Below are positions 1 to 12,346 of a stretch of 50,568 nucleotides of DNA, piece after piece. The notes beneath the pieces are model-generated. The model saw only the letters and a program-made list of their open reading frames with translations. It made no database searches and was not told where the DNA came from. The position numbers and the translations under genes were made by a program. Source of the DNA: Polyangiaceae bacterium (GTDB lineage Bacteria; Myxococcota_A; Polyangia; Polyangiales; Polyangiaceae); assembly GCA_025937835.1 (NCBI GenBank), contig JAICQO010000043.1, positions 1 through 50,568 on the forward strand, in the 5' to 3' direction. Positions within the stretch are counted from its first letter, which is position 1. Each line of letters opens with the position of its first letter.

Positions 1-8
1 CGCCCAGC

Positions 9-191
9 TCAGTTCGGCTTGGATTCCGGGACCAAGGGCTCGATCGGCAGCGGCTCGGAGACCTTGTACTCTTCGCTCAGCCAGTTGTGCAGGTCGGCCA
101 ACTTGCAGCGCGGGGAGCAGAACGGCCGCGTCGGAAAGTCCTCGGCGACGTCGGTGAGGACGGCCTTGCAGATCGGACACTCGAGACGCAC
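9..191 (-). CDS. yacG: YacG-type zinc-binding DNA gyrase inhibitor
   Basis: A 60-residue protein with the YacG (DUF329) pattern: CPIC near residue 5, then FCSPRCK at about 24–30, giving the four cysteines that bind one zinc, followed by the family-typical LADLHNWLSEEYKV. YacG proteins bind the GyrB subunit and inhibit gyrase; this is family knowledge. The start is GTG at 191. It is the last gene of a minus-strand run glyA–hemL–glyQS–yacG, with about 80 bp between the glyQS stop and this start, so it may be cotranscribed. The acidic, proline-rich tail (about 45–60) is normal for the family. Confidence 0.9.
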   Translation of the reverse strand: MRLECPICKAVLTDVAEDFPTRPFCSPRCKLADLHNWLSEEYKVSEPLPIEPLVPESKPN

Positions 192-270
192 GCCCGAAGC
201 CTAACGCAAGCTTCGGGCTCTGCCAGTCGTTCGGGCTCGGACCGAGCACGAGCTCGGTCTGGCCCCACGT

Positions 271-1827
271 TCAGCTCTGTTCCAGCTTTTGCGCGAGGAA
301 TTCAGCGACCCGGTCGATGCCGATGCGTTCCTGCGCGCCGGTGTCGCGGTCGCGGACGGTGACCGTCTGCGCGGACGCGGTCTCGCCGTCGACCGTGAAA
401 CAGTAGGGGCAGCCGGCCTCGTCCATCCGCGCGTAGCGCTTGCCGATCGACTGCTTCACGTCGTGCTCGATCGGGCCGAGCCGGTAGAACTTGCGCACGA
501 GCTCGGCGTGGAGCTTCTCGCTGATCTCGGGCATGCCGTCCTTGTTGACGAGCGGGAACACGGCGCCCTTCACCGGGGCGAGCCGCGGGTGCAGGCGCAA
601 GAGCTCCGGGCTCGGGCGGCTCGGATCTTCCGTGTACGCCTCGCAGAGCAGGGCCAGGACTCCGCGGTCCAGGCCCGCCGACGGCTCGATCACGTGCGGC
701 AGGTACTTTTCCCCCTTGCGGCTGCCGTTCGGCAAGAGCTCACCGCGATCGGAGTCGAAGAACTCGAGGTTCGTCCTGGCGAACTTCTGGTGCTGGCCGA
801 GGTCGAAGTTCGTGCGGTGCGCGATCCCCTCGAGCTCGCCGAAGCCGGGGTCGGTGAACGGGAAGCGGAACTCGACGTCGCTGACGCCCGCGCCCTCTTT
901 CGCGTAGTGCGCGCGCTCCTCGCGGTCGTGCTCGCGGAGCACGAGGTTCTCACCCTTGAGGCCGAGGCTCTGCCACCAGGCCATGCGCGTGTCGCGCCAG
1001 AAGCGGTACCACTCGGCCGCCTCCGACTCGTGGCAGAAGAACTCGATCTCCATCTGCTCGAACTCGCGGCTGCGGAACGTGAAGTTCCGAGGCGTGACCT
1101 CGTTACGGAAGGACTTGCCCGTCTGCGCGATACCGAAGGGCAGCTTGACGCGCGTGGTGTCGAGCACGTTCTTGAACTGGACGAAGATGCCCTGAGCGGT
1201 CTCGGGGCGGAGGTACGCCACGTCGTCCTCGCCAGCGGTCGCGCCGACGTAGGTCTTGAACATCAGGTTGAACGCCCGCGGCTCGGTCAGGCTCCCGACC
1301 TTCTCGGCGTCGGGGCCGAGCACGCGCGCCCAGGCGTCCTTCGGCACCTCGGAAAGCGCGATCGTGATCACGTCACCGAAGGCTTTTTCGGCCTTCTTCT
1401 TCTGCTTCGCCTCGCTCGGGCTGTCGGTCAGGTAGGCGAAGTACGGCTTGCCCTGGGTGTCGCCGCTCGCGGGGGCGAACACCAAGAGGTGGTCGAAGCG
1501 GTAGCGCGCCTTGCTCTCGCGGCAGTCGACCATCGGATCGCTGAAGCCCGCTACGTGTCCGCTCGCCTCCCACACCTTGGGATGCTGGATGATGGTGGTG
1601 TCGAGCGGCACCATGCGCACCGGTTCGCCGTTCGGGCCGAGCGCGCCGCGGCACGGGAACAGCACCACGTCCTGCCACCAGGCCTCGCGCAGGTTGCGCT
1701 TGAGCAGGGTTCCGAGCGGACCGTAGTCCCAGAAGCCGTTGATGCCCCCGTAGATCTCCGAGGCCTGGAACACGAAGCCACGGCGCTTTGCCAGCGCCAT
1801 GATCTTATCCATCGATTTTTTGGTCAT
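271..1827 (-). CDS. glyQS: Glycyl-tRNA synthetase, single-chain homodimeric type
   Basis: Class II aminoacyl-tRNA synthetase that charges tRNA-Gly in the cytoplasm. The N-terminus (KRRGFVFQASEIYGGINGFW) is the hallmark of the homodimeric GlyRS, not the alpha2beta2 form. Further family motifs are LRPETAQGIFVQF, motif 2 (FRNEVTPRNFTFRSREFEQ) and motif 3 (PSAGLDRGVLALL). The C-terminal third is the anticodon-binding domain. About 518 residues is a usual length. The ATG at 1827 is taken as start; a GTG lies directly before it at 1830. The gap to the hemL stop is about 15 bp, so the two are probably cotranscribed with glyA upstream, which makes glycine. Confidence 0.96.
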   Translation of the reverse strand: MTKKSMDKIMALAKRRGFVFQASEIYGGINGFWDYGPLGTLLKRNLREAWWQDVVLFPCRGALGPNGEPVRMVPLDTTIIQHPKVWEASGHVAGFSDPMVDCRESKARYRFDHLLVFAPASGDTQGKPYFAYLTDSPSEAKQKKKAEKAFGDVITIALSEVPKDAWARVLGPDAEKVGSLTEPRAFNLMFKTYVGATAGEDDVAYLRPETAQGIFVQFKNVLDTTRVKLPFGIAQTGKSFRNEVTPRNFTFRSREFEQMEIEFFCHESEAAEWYRFWRDTRMAWWQSLGLKGENLVLREHDREERAHYAKEGAGVSDVEFRFPFTDPGFGELEGIAHRTNFDLGQHQKFARTNLEFFDSDRGELLPNGSRKGEKYLPHVIEPSAGLDRGVLALLCEAYTEDPSRPSPELLRLHPRLAPVKGAVFPLVNKDGMPEISEKLHAELVRKFYRLGPIEHDVKQSIGKRYARMDEAGCPYCFTVDGETASAQTVTVRDRDTGAQERIGIDRVAEFLAQKLEQS

Positions 1828-1842
1828 CACTCGCTCGTCTGC

Positions 1843-3123
1843 TCAGCCTGCGGAAAGCGCCTCGCGCGCCGCGTCGATCGTGCGGTCGAGCTCGTCCTGG
1901 GTGTGGGCCAGAGAGACGAACGCGGTCTCGAACTGCGATGGCGGAAAGTACACGCTCCGCTCCAATAAGCCGCGGTGAAAACGCGCGAAGCGCTGGGTGT
2001 CGGAGCTCTTGATCTGGTTCCAGCTCTGAACCGGGCCCGGGTTGAAGAACAGCGTCAGCATCGAGCCGATCCGCTGCACCACGCCGGTGGTTTTGGTGTC
2101 ACGGAGCGCGCGCTCGAGGCCTTCGGCCAGAGACTGACCGAGCCGGTCGAGTTTCGCGTAAGCGTCCCGATCGAGCTCTTCCAGCGTGGCGAGCGCCGCG
2201 CTGACCGCGACGGGGTTCCCGCTCAAGGTGCCGGCCTGGTAAACCGGGCCGAGCGGCGAGACCTGACTCATCACGTCGCGGCGGCCGCCGTACAGCGCGA
2301 GCGGCATTCCACCGCCGACGATCTTACCGAGGCAGGTGAGGTCCGGTCGCACCCCGAAGTGCTCTTGCGCGCCGCCGGGAGCGAGGCGACAGCCGGTGAT
2401 CACCTCGTCGAAGATGCTGAGCGCGCCGTGAGCCCGGCACAGCTCGACGATGCTCTCGAGAAAGCCGGGCACCGGCGGCACGCAGCCCATGTTACCGGCC
2501 ACGGGCTCGACGATGACCGCCGCGATTTCCGACCCGCGGCGTCGGAAAAGCTCCTTCAGCGCGGGGAGGTCGTTGTAGCCGAGCGTGGCGGTGTGCTCGA
2601 CGATGCTGGACGGAACACCGGCCGAGTCGGGATTGCCGAAGGTGGCCGGGCCGCTGCCCGCCTTGACGAGGAGCGCGTCCGAGTGGCCGTGATAGCCGCC
2701 GTCGAACTTCACGATCACCGACCGGCCCGTGAAACCGCGCGCTACGCGCAGCGCGCTCATCGTGGCCTCGGTGCCGCTCGATACCGCGCGCAGCATCTCG
2801 ATGCTCGGGTAGAGCTCGCCGATGCGCTCCGCGAAGCGCACCTCGAGCTCCGTAGGCGCACCGTAGGTGAGCCCGCGCTCCGCCGCGCGCTGCACGGCTT
2901 CGACCACCTTGGGCGCGGCGTGACCCAGGATCGCGGGGCCCCAGGAGCACACGTAGTCGAGGTACTCGCGCCCGTCGGCGCCGTAGATTCTGGAACCCTT
3001 GGCCCGGTCCACGAACACCGGGTTCCCGCCCACGGCGCGGAACGCGCGCACCGGGCTGTTCACGCCGCCGGGCATGCGGCGCTCGGCACGCGCCAGCAAG
3101 TCCATCGACGCCGCGTCGGCCAT
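1843..3123 (-). CDS. hemL: Glutamate-1-semialdehyde 2,1-aminomutase
   Basis: PLP enzyme that converts glutamate-1-semialdehyde to 5-aminolevulinate, the last step of the C5 route to haem. The 426-residue product has the family start (RMPGGVNSPVRAF, about 17–29), the PLP-phosphate region SSGTEATMSALR (115–126), FDGGYHGHSDALLVKAGSG (140–158), FDEVITG (238–244) and the PLP lysine K267 in DLTCLGKIVGGGMPLA. The ATG shares one base with the glyA stop (TGATG), so translation is probably coupled. HemA and HemC of the same pathway are encoded at 19.6–21.8 kb. The reading frame stays open upstream of this ATG but there it overlaps glyA in another frame and is not coding. Confidence 0.97.
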   Translation of the reverse strand: MADAASMDLLARAERRMPGGVNSPVRAFRAVGGNPVFVDRAKGSRIYGADGREYLDYVCSWGPAILGHAAPKVVEAVQRAAERGLTYGAPTELEVRFAERIGELYPSIEMLRAVSSGTEATMSALRVARGFTGRSVIVKFDGGYHGHSDALLVKAGSGPATFGNPDSAGVPSSIVEHTATLGYNDLPALKELFRRRGSEIAAVIVEPVAGNMGCVPPVPGFLESIVELCRAHGALSIFDEVITGCRLAPGGAQEHFGVRPDLTCLGKIVGGGMPLALYGGRRDVMSQVSPLGPVYQAGTLSGNPVAVSAALATLEELDRDAYAKLDRLGQSLAEGLERALRDTKTTGVVQRIGSMLTLFFNPGPVQSWNQIKSSDTQRFARFHRGLLERSVYFPPSQFETAFVSLAHTQDELDRTIDAAREALSAG

Positions 3124-4394
3124 CACTGCACCGGCAGGCCGGGAGCCGGGAAGCCGGCGCACAGCTCGCGCACTTCGCCCGCGACGCGGGTGAGCAGCGC
3201 CTCGTCGTCGGGGGCCTTCACGACCTCGGCCATCCAGTTGGCGAGGCGCTTCATCTCCGGGATGCCGAGGCCGCGCGAGGTGATCGACGGCGTGCCGATG
3301 CGGATCCCGGACGGGTCGAAGGGCTTCCGCTGATCGAACGGCACCGCGTTGTAGTTGCAGACGATGCCTGCGCGATCGAGCGCCTTCGACGCGACCTTGC
3401 CGGGGATGTTCTTGTTGGTGAGATCGATCAGCACCAGGTGGTTGTCCGTGCCGCCCGTGACGAGCGTGAAGCCGTGCGAGAGCAAGCCCTCGGCGAGCGC
3501 CTTGGCGTTGTCGACGACGTTCTGCGCGTAGGTCTTGAACGAGGGCTCGGCCGCTTCTTTCGCCGCCACCGCGATCGCGGCGGTCGTGTGGTTGTGCGGC
3601 CCGCCCTGGAGCCCGGGGAATACCGCGCGGTCGATGTCCTTCGCGTATTGCGCCTTGCACATCACCATGCCGCCGCGCGGACCGCGCAGCGTCTTGTGCG
3701 TCGTGGTGGTGACCACGTCCGCGAGCGGAAAGGGCGAGGGGTGCACGCCGCCCACGACCAGCCCCGCGATGTGCGCGATGTCCGCGCACAGCTTGGCTCC
3801 GACCTCGTCGGCGATTTCGCGGAACTTGTCGAACTCGAGCACGCGCGGGTAAGCGCTGGTCCCGCACCACAAGATCTTCGGCTTGTGCTCGAGCGCGAGC
3901 TTCCGGACCTCGGCAAAATCGATGCGGTGCGTGTCGCGCGTCACGCCGTAGCCGACGCTCTTGAAGTACTTGCCCGTGATGCTGACGTTCCAGCCGTGGG
4001 TGAGGTGGCCGCCCGAGGGCAGCGAGAGGCCCATGATCGGATCGCCCGCCTGACAGAACGCCAGGTACACGGCGAGGTTCGCGGGGCTGCCGCTGTAAGG
4101 CTGGACGTTCACGTGCTCGGCGCCGAACAGCGCCTTCATGCGCGAGACCGCCAGCTCCTCCACCTGATCGATGATCTGCTGGCCCTCGTAGTAGCGCTTG
4201 CCCGCGTACCCCTCGGAGTACTTGTTGGTGAGGATCGAGCCCGTGGCCTCGCAGACCGCCTTCGAGGCGTAGTTCTCGCTCGGGATGAGCCGGAGCTTCA
4301 CGGCCTCCCGCTGCTCTTCCTCGCGGATCAGTCGGGCAATTTCGGGGTCGCGTTCAGCGAGGGAGGGATCACGGAAAGGGAGGGGGGGCGCCAT
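3123..4394 (-). CDS. glyA: Serine hydroxymethyltransferase
   Basis: PLP enzyme that interconverts serine and glycine with tetrahydrofolate. The 423-residue product has LIPSENYAS (37–45), NKYSEGYAGKRYYEG (57–71), QPYSGSPANLAVY (98–110), HPSPFPLADVVTTTTHKTLRG with the PLP lysine K234, and FDPSGIRIGTP near the C-terminus. The ATG at 4394 is chosen because homologous sequence starts close after it; an in-frame TTG lies at 4418. It is the first gene of the run leading to hemL, glyQS and yacG. Glycine made here suits both GlyRS and the glycine cleavage subunit GcvPB at 22.5 kb. Confidence 0.97.
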   Translation of the reverse strand: MAPPLPFRDPSLAERDPEIARLIREEEQREAVKLRLIPSENYASKAVCEATGSILTNKYSEGYAGKRYYEGQQIIDQVEELAVSRMKALFGAEHVNVQPYSGSPANLAVYLAFCQAGDPIMGLSLPSGGHLTHGWNVSITGKYFKSVGYGVTRDTHRIDFAEVRKLALEHKPKILWCGTSAYPRVLEFDKFREIADEVGAKLCADIAHIAGLVVGGVHPSPFPLADVVTTTTHKTLRGPRGGMVMCKAQYAKDIDRAVFPGLQGGPHNHTTAAIAVAAKEAAEPSFKTYAQNVVDNAKALAEGLLSHGFTLVTGGTDNHLVLIDLTNKNIPGKVASKALDRAGIVCNYNAVPFDQRKPFDPSGIRIGTPSITSRGLGIPEMKRLANWMAEVVKAPDDEALLTRVAGEVRELCAGFPAPGLPVQ

Positions 4395-4437
4395 GGGGCG
4401 CACAGGGTAGCCGCGCAAGCAACGTAGCGCCAGGGTA

Positions 4438-4489
4438 GACTAAATATTGGATTTTACACATGTTTATAGGTTCCAAAGGAGTTGGAACC
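4438..4489. promoter_or_regulatory. AT-rich divergent promoter region with a perfect inverted repeat
   Basis: Between the divergent glyA (start 4394) and the kinase gene (start 4546) lies a strikingly AT-rich stretch (about 4440–4468) in very GC-rich DNA, followed by a perfect inverted repeat, GGTTCCAA–AGGAG–TTGGAACC, at 4469–4489. On the minus strand TAAAAT is a good -10-like match, but no well-spaced -35 is clear. The repeat could be an operator dimer site or an RNA hairpin in the kinase leader, with a Shine-Dalgarno-like AGGAG in its loop. No regulator can be assigned. Confidence 0.5.
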
Positions 4490-4545
4490 GCCGTTCGCTG
4501 CGGACCTCGACGACACGGGCGAGGGGACTACACTCGCGCGCGGGC

Positions 4546-8306
<3,761 letters not shown>

Positions 8307-8310
<4 letters not shown>

Positions 8311-9221
8311 GTCGCTCGAGCTCGCGGGTCCATTCCCTGGGGTTGGTCGGTTGGTTTTTCGCCGCGCCGTTCGTGGCCGGTTGCGAGGGGGATCCGCCGA
8401 CGGCCGAGTACTACTGCAGCATGGGCAGCGACTCGATCCCGACCACGGGCACGACCGAAATCGAGTACGACGGCTTCGTCGGAGCTGCGCCGCGCTCCGG
8501 AATGGAGCTGTACGTGAGCCTCGAGCAAGCCGAGCGCGTCTACCTCGAGGGTTGTACGAGCTCGGGCGGCGACCTGTGGTGGCTCGATCTCGACGTCGAG
8601 CTCGCCGTCACGGCCGAGCAGCCCGCGACGCTCGAGTTGCTCGAGCCCGAGGCCGGCCGCGTGACGGCGCTGATCTCGCGCTGCCCCGGCGGCGACTGCT
8701 CTCAATCGCGGCGCGCCTTCTTCGGCGGCACCCCCGCCGAGATCCTGCTCGAGGGCAGCTTGCGCGAGTTCGATCCCGTCGCCGGGCGACTGAACCTGAG
8801 CGCCACGCTGGTCGACGTCGCCGCGAAGACGCTGGAAACTTCGCCGCTCGGGATCTCCACCGACTTGAGCTGGGAGCCGAGCTACGTCCCGATCTTGAAG
8901 GGACCCATCGACGGCCGCTGGGTGATCACCACGACCCAGGTTGCCGCAGGCAGCGCCGACGTCACGCGCTACCTCGAGCTCGAGCAGGACGGCGCGCTGA
9001 TTTCCGGGCAGCTCTGCAGCGAGGATTGGGAGTGCGAAGATGCCGAGCTCAGCGGCGCCGTGGCCGACCCGCGCATCCGCCTGCGCTGGACCGAGCCCAC
9101 CGCGAGCGGCGCCATCGCCTATCAGCTCCAGGCGAGCTTCTCCCCCCGCGGCGACGAGTTCAACGGCGCCCTGACCAATGACGCCGGAGACGTGTCGTGG
9201 GTCGAAGGCAAGCTGGAGTAG
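8307..9221 (+). CDS. Putative lipoprotein of unknown function
   Basis: A 304-residue protein starting at an ATG that overlaps the kinase stop by four bases. The N-terminus has a basic start, a hydrophobic segment (LGLVGWFFAAPF) and a lipobox ending VAGC at about residue 26, so an exported lipid-anchored protein is predicted. The rest is acidic and probably beta-rich, with several cysteines (YYCSM, EGCTSSGG, SRCPGGDC, LCSEDWEC), consistent with disulfides outside the cytoplasm. I do not recognise the family. Its coupling to the kinase suggests a linked role, for example as a sensed or regulated surface protein; that is inference. Confidence 0.85.
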
Positions 9222-9394
9222 GCCGTCAGCCATCAGCTACCAGTAAGTTGCACGGGATCAGGGATCACCGATCGCACCCAGTCGCATTTCGGGAAGTGAC
9301 GTTGGATCGCAATGACGTCGGTGAGACCTCACCCGCCTAGCAAGACAGATCTCGATCAGCGCGTGCGGCGCACTCCAGAAACAAAATCCTGCGA

Positions 9395-9526
9395 GGCCGG
9401 CGCGGTCTGGCGTTGATCAAGAAGGATCGCGAGGCGCAGCAGGCACCGAACCCCAAAAAAATAAACGGCCGGCGCGGTCTGGTCTTGATCAAGTAGGATC
9501 GCGAGGCGCAGCAGGCACCGAACCCC
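9395..9526. repeat. Two 60-bp direct repeats in a gene-free stretch (9222–9571)
   Basis: Copies at 9395–9454 and 9467–9526 differ at only 3 of 60 positions and are 72 bp apart. Each has the palindromic core TTGATCAA. A shorter motif, CAAAATCC(T/A)GCGAGGC, flanks the pair on both sides (about 9382 and 9533), suggesting the tail of a longer unit. The array lies past the stop codons of two convergent genes. The rest of the 350 bp holds a small palindrome, GGTGAG–AC–CTCACC, at 9320–9333 and no convincing gene. The minus-strand reading frame across it is just the repeat translated. It may belong to a dispersed intergenic repeat family. Confidence 0.85.
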
Positions 9527-9571
9527 CCAAGCAAAATCCAGCGAGGCGCCGCTAGGCGCCGAAGCTCCACG

Positions 9572-10336
9572 CTACAGAGCCTTCGAGCTCCGCGCCGCCT
9601 CGATTGCCCGATCCAGAGCCGCGGTCGAGAAGCCCTGCAGGATCCGCCCCATGACGTCGATGACCGGGATCGATGCGCCGCCGAGGCCGGCGCGCTCGAG
9701 CTTGCGGCGCATTTCGGCGGCGGCGGCTTCGTTCTCTTCGATGTCCTTCTTCACGACGTTCACGCCGCGCTGCTTCAGGTAGCGCTCGGCGTCGTGGCAG
9801 GGCTTGCACCAGGCTGCGCCGTAGATCACGGCTTGAACGCCGCTCATCGGTAGCTTCTTGGCGTCGCCGGCGCTGGGCGCGGCTGCGGGCGCCGAGGGCG
9901 AACCGGGCGCGGACGGCGCGAGCGGAGCCAGGGCCTCGAGGCGAGCGGCGCGGCGGCTGGCCCCGAGCTCCTCCCAGGCTGCGCGGCTCAGCGTGCTGAG
10001 CCGGAAGCTCCCGTCGGGAGCGCTCTCGTTGAGGTTCGTCACGTACACGGAGTCGCCGGTGCCGACTTCCTTGTCCGCGATCGCGATCCGCACCTTTTCG
10101 CGAGCGCTGCTCGGTACGTCCGCCGGCTTCGTGACGACCTTGAAGTCGCCCTTCTCGTCGATCCAGGTGATGAGCAGGTTCGGCGTGTCCGCCTTGACCA
10201 CCAGCGCCGGTAGCTCTTTCGGCTTCGGCGCCGCGTCACCCTCGGGCGCAGGATCCTTCTTGCACGCCACCGCTCCGAACAGGAGCAGAGCGCAGAAGAG
10301 GAGAGGGATGGGGGCGCGGCGCGGGGCCACCGGCAT
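9572..10336 (-). CDS. Lipoprotein with C-terminal glutaredoxin-like domain
   Basis: A 254-residue exported lipoprotein. The N-terminus has arginines, a hydrophobic core (PIPLLFCALLLF) and a lipobox GAVAC with the lipidated cysteine at about 25. The N-terminal half (40–120) is unrecognised; an Ala/Pro-rich linker follows at about 135–160. The C-terminal domain (about 166–254) is glutaredoxin-like: VIYGAAWCKPC with the redox pair C177/C180, KKDIEEN, and the cis-proline region SIPVIDVMG. A role in thiol–disulfide exchange at the envelope is inferred. The ATG at 10336 is chosen over further upstream codons because it gives a proper signal peptide. It lies 29 bp after the ABC-F gene on the same strand. 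Confidence 0.86.
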   Translation of the reverse strand: MPVAPRRAPIPLLFCALLLFGAVACKKDPAPEGDAAPKPKELPALVVKADTPNLLITWIDEKGDFKVVTKPADVPSSAREKVRIAIADKEVGTGDSVYVTNLNESAPDGSFRLSTLSRAAWEELGASRRAARLEALAPLAPSAPGSPSAPAAAPSAGDAKKLPMSGVQAVIYGAAWCKPCHDAERYLKQRGVNVVKKDIEENEAAAAEMRRKLERAGLGGASIPVIDVMGRILQGFSTAALDRAIEAARSSKAL

Positions 10337-10365
10337 GGTGAATTCGTATAGCACGCGGGGCAGAG

Positions 10366-12294
10366 CTATCTGCCAAGCTCCTCGGAGAGCTTCAGCCATT
10401 CGGCGGTCAGAGCTTCCAGGATTTTCGCGGTGTTCTGCTCCTTCTGGGCGAGCTCGTGGAGCCGCTCCCAGTCCGCCTCGGGGTTCTTCAGCGCGTCGCG
10501 TAGCCGGCCGAGGTCCGACTCGGCGGCCGCGACCGCCCGCTCCAGCTCGACCACCCGCTTCTTCTTGCGCTCGAACTCGCGCGCCTCGGCCTTCTGGTTC
10601 TTGTGAGCCGGAGGCTCGGCTTTCGGCTCGCTCCGCTGCTGCTTGGGCGCAGGCTTCGGGGGTCGTCGCGACGCCTCGGCCTCGGCGCGCCGTCTGCGCT
10701 CGAGGGTCGCCGTGTAGTCCCGGAACCCCTCCTCGTACACCATCGGGCCGCTCTCGCCGAAGGCCACGATTCGCGTCGTCACCGTCTCCAGGAAGCGACG
10801 ATCGTGCGAGACCAGGATCACCGTGCCCTCGAAGCCGACCAGCGCCTCCTCGAGGATCTCCGCGGCGGGGATGTCGAGGTGGTTCGTGGGCTCGTCGAGG
10901 AACAACAGGTTGCGCGGCTCGAGCAGGAGCTTCGCCAACGCGAGCCGCGTGTGCTCACCACCGGAGAAGCTTCGGACCTGGCGGAGCGGATCGTCGCCGT
11001 AGAAGCGGAAGCGCGCGAGATATTGGCGCGCGCCGTCGGTGTTGAAATCGCCGCGCACCGAGCGCACCTCTTCGACCGCGCTGCGGTTCGGTTCGAGCGA
11101 GCCGAGGTGTTGGTCGAAGTAGCCCTCGCGCAAGTTGGTGCCGCGCCGGACGCTGCCCTGATCGTCGGCGTGACCCTTGCCAGCGAGCAGCTTCAAGAGC
11201 GTCGACTTGCCGGAGCCGTTGGGCCCGACGATGCCGATCCGATCGCCGCGCCGGATCAGTAGATCCAGGCCCGAAAAAAGCTGAATTTCGCCGCGTTTCG
11301 CGCCGAGGTCCTTGCCCTCCAGCACGATGTCTCCGCTGCGCGGCGCCTCCGCGAAGCGAAACCGCACGCGCTCCGCTCGCGCCCACACGTCCTCCGGGCG
11401 CTCGACGCGCTCGAGCTTGTCCAGCATCCGCCGCCGCGACTGCGCCTGCTTGGTCTTCTGCCCCGCGATGTTCTTGCGGATGAAGTCCTCGGTCTTCTGC
11501 ACGAACGCGGCTTGCTCTTCGGCGAGCTTGCGCTCCCGTTCCAGATCTTCCGCGCGCTCTCCGTGGTACTTGGAGTAGGGCAGGGGGTAGGTGCGGAAGC
11601 TCTGGCGGCCGAGCTCGAAGGTGTTCGGGCACACGTTGTCGAGGAAGGCGCGGTCGTGGGAGACGACCAGCAGCGCACCGCGATGCTCGCACAGGTGGCC
11701 CTCGAGCCAGCGGATCGTCTCGAGGTCCAGGTGGTTCGTCGGCTCGTCGAGCAAGAGCACGTCGGCTTCGATGGCCAGCACCACGCCGAGCGCGAGCCGC
11801 CCGCGCTCACCCCCGGACAGGGTCGTCACCTCGCGCTCGAGGTCCCGGGGCGCGAAGCCGAGCCGCGTCGCGATCGCTTGCACGCGCTGCTCCAGGCGGT
11901 CCGCCCCGGCCTGCTGGTAGCGGTCCATGGCGCGCGACAGGCGAGCCAGGGCGGCATCCGTGCCGCTGGCGGCGTTTTCCTGCGCGGACTCGAGCTCGGC
12001 TCGCAGCTCCACGAGCTCCCCGAAGCCCGACATCAAGGCCGAGAAAACGCTGCCCTGAGCCTTGAGCTCGTGGCTCTGGCGGTAGTACCCGAGCCGCGCG
12101 TCCTTCGCGAGCACGACGGTGCCCTTGTCGGGGGACACCTCACCCGCCAGGATCCGGAGCAGCGTGCTCTTTCCGGCGCCGTTCGGCGCGACGAGCGCGG
12201 CACGTTCGCCGGCTTCCAGGCGAAACCCGACCTTGGTGAACAGCGCATCGTTCGTGTACCCGAACGTGAGGTCGACGGCTTCCAATAGGGACAC
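10366..12294 (-). CDS. ABC-F family ATPase (Uup-like)
   Basis: A 642-residue protein with two fused ABC domains and no membrane segments, the ABC-F layout. Domain 1: Walker A APNGAGKS (K42), signature LSGGERGRLALG (159–170), Walker B VLLLDEPTNHLD. Domain 2: Walker A GPNGSGKS (357–364), signature FSGGEHTRLALAK (443–454), Walker B LLFLDEPTNHLD. Between them is the charged linker typical of ribosome-acting ABC-F proteins; the tail (about 540–642) is basic, Pro-rich, then coiled-coil, as in Uup. ABC-F proteins act on ribosomes or on DNA-linked processes; the subclass is inferred. The GTG at 12294 is chosen as start because the domain begins two residues later. It is divergent from the hybrid kinase gene. 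Confidence 0.92.
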   Translation of the reverse strand: MSLLEAVDLTFGYTNDALFTKVGFRLEAGERAALVAPNGAGKSTLLRILAGEVSPDKGTVVLAKDARLGYYRQSHELKAQGSVFSALMSGFGELVELRAELESAQENAASGTDAALARLSRAMDRYQQAGADRLEQRVQAIATRLGFAPRDLEREVTTLSGGERGRLALGVVLAIEADVLLLDEPTNHLDLETIRWLEGHLCEHRGALLVVSHDRAFLDNVCPNTFELGRQSFRTYPLPYSKYHGERAEDLERERKLAEEQAAFVQKTEDFIRKNIAGQKTKQAQSRRRMLDKLERVERPEDVWARAERVRFRFAEAPRSGDIVLEGKDLGAKRGEIQLFSGLDLLIRRGDRIGIVGPNGSGKSTLLKLLAGKGHADDQGSVRRGTNLREGYFDQHLGSLEPNRSAVEEVRSVRGDFNTDGARQYLARFRFYGDDPLRQVRSFSGGEHTRLALAKLLLEPRNLLFLDEPTNHLDIPAAEILEEALVGFEGTVILVSHDRRFLETVTTRIVAFGESGPMVYEEGFRDYTATLERRRRAEAEASRRPPKPAPKQQRSEPKAEPPAHKNQKAEAREFERKKKRVVELERAVAAAESDLGRLRDALKNPEADWERLHELAQKEQNTAKILEALTAEWLKLSEELGR

Positions 12295-12346
12295 GCAGGC
12301 TGCATTAGCACTGCTCCGGGCCTGGCCGACAGTTCGATGCGGCTCG

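Noticed and set aside
4395-4545. Glycine riboswitch upstream of glyA
   Set aside because: No recognisable glycine-aptamer core; the only structure is the short inverted repeat at 4469–4489, which lies on the kinase side.
9382-9550. CRISPR-like array
   Set aside because: Only two copies with a 12-bp gap, longer than CRISPR repeats and without unique spacers or cas genes.
9337-9570. Minus-strand frame with repeated GFGACCASRS peptide
   Set aside because: It is a translation of the 60-bp direct repeat, without a start signal or codon bias.
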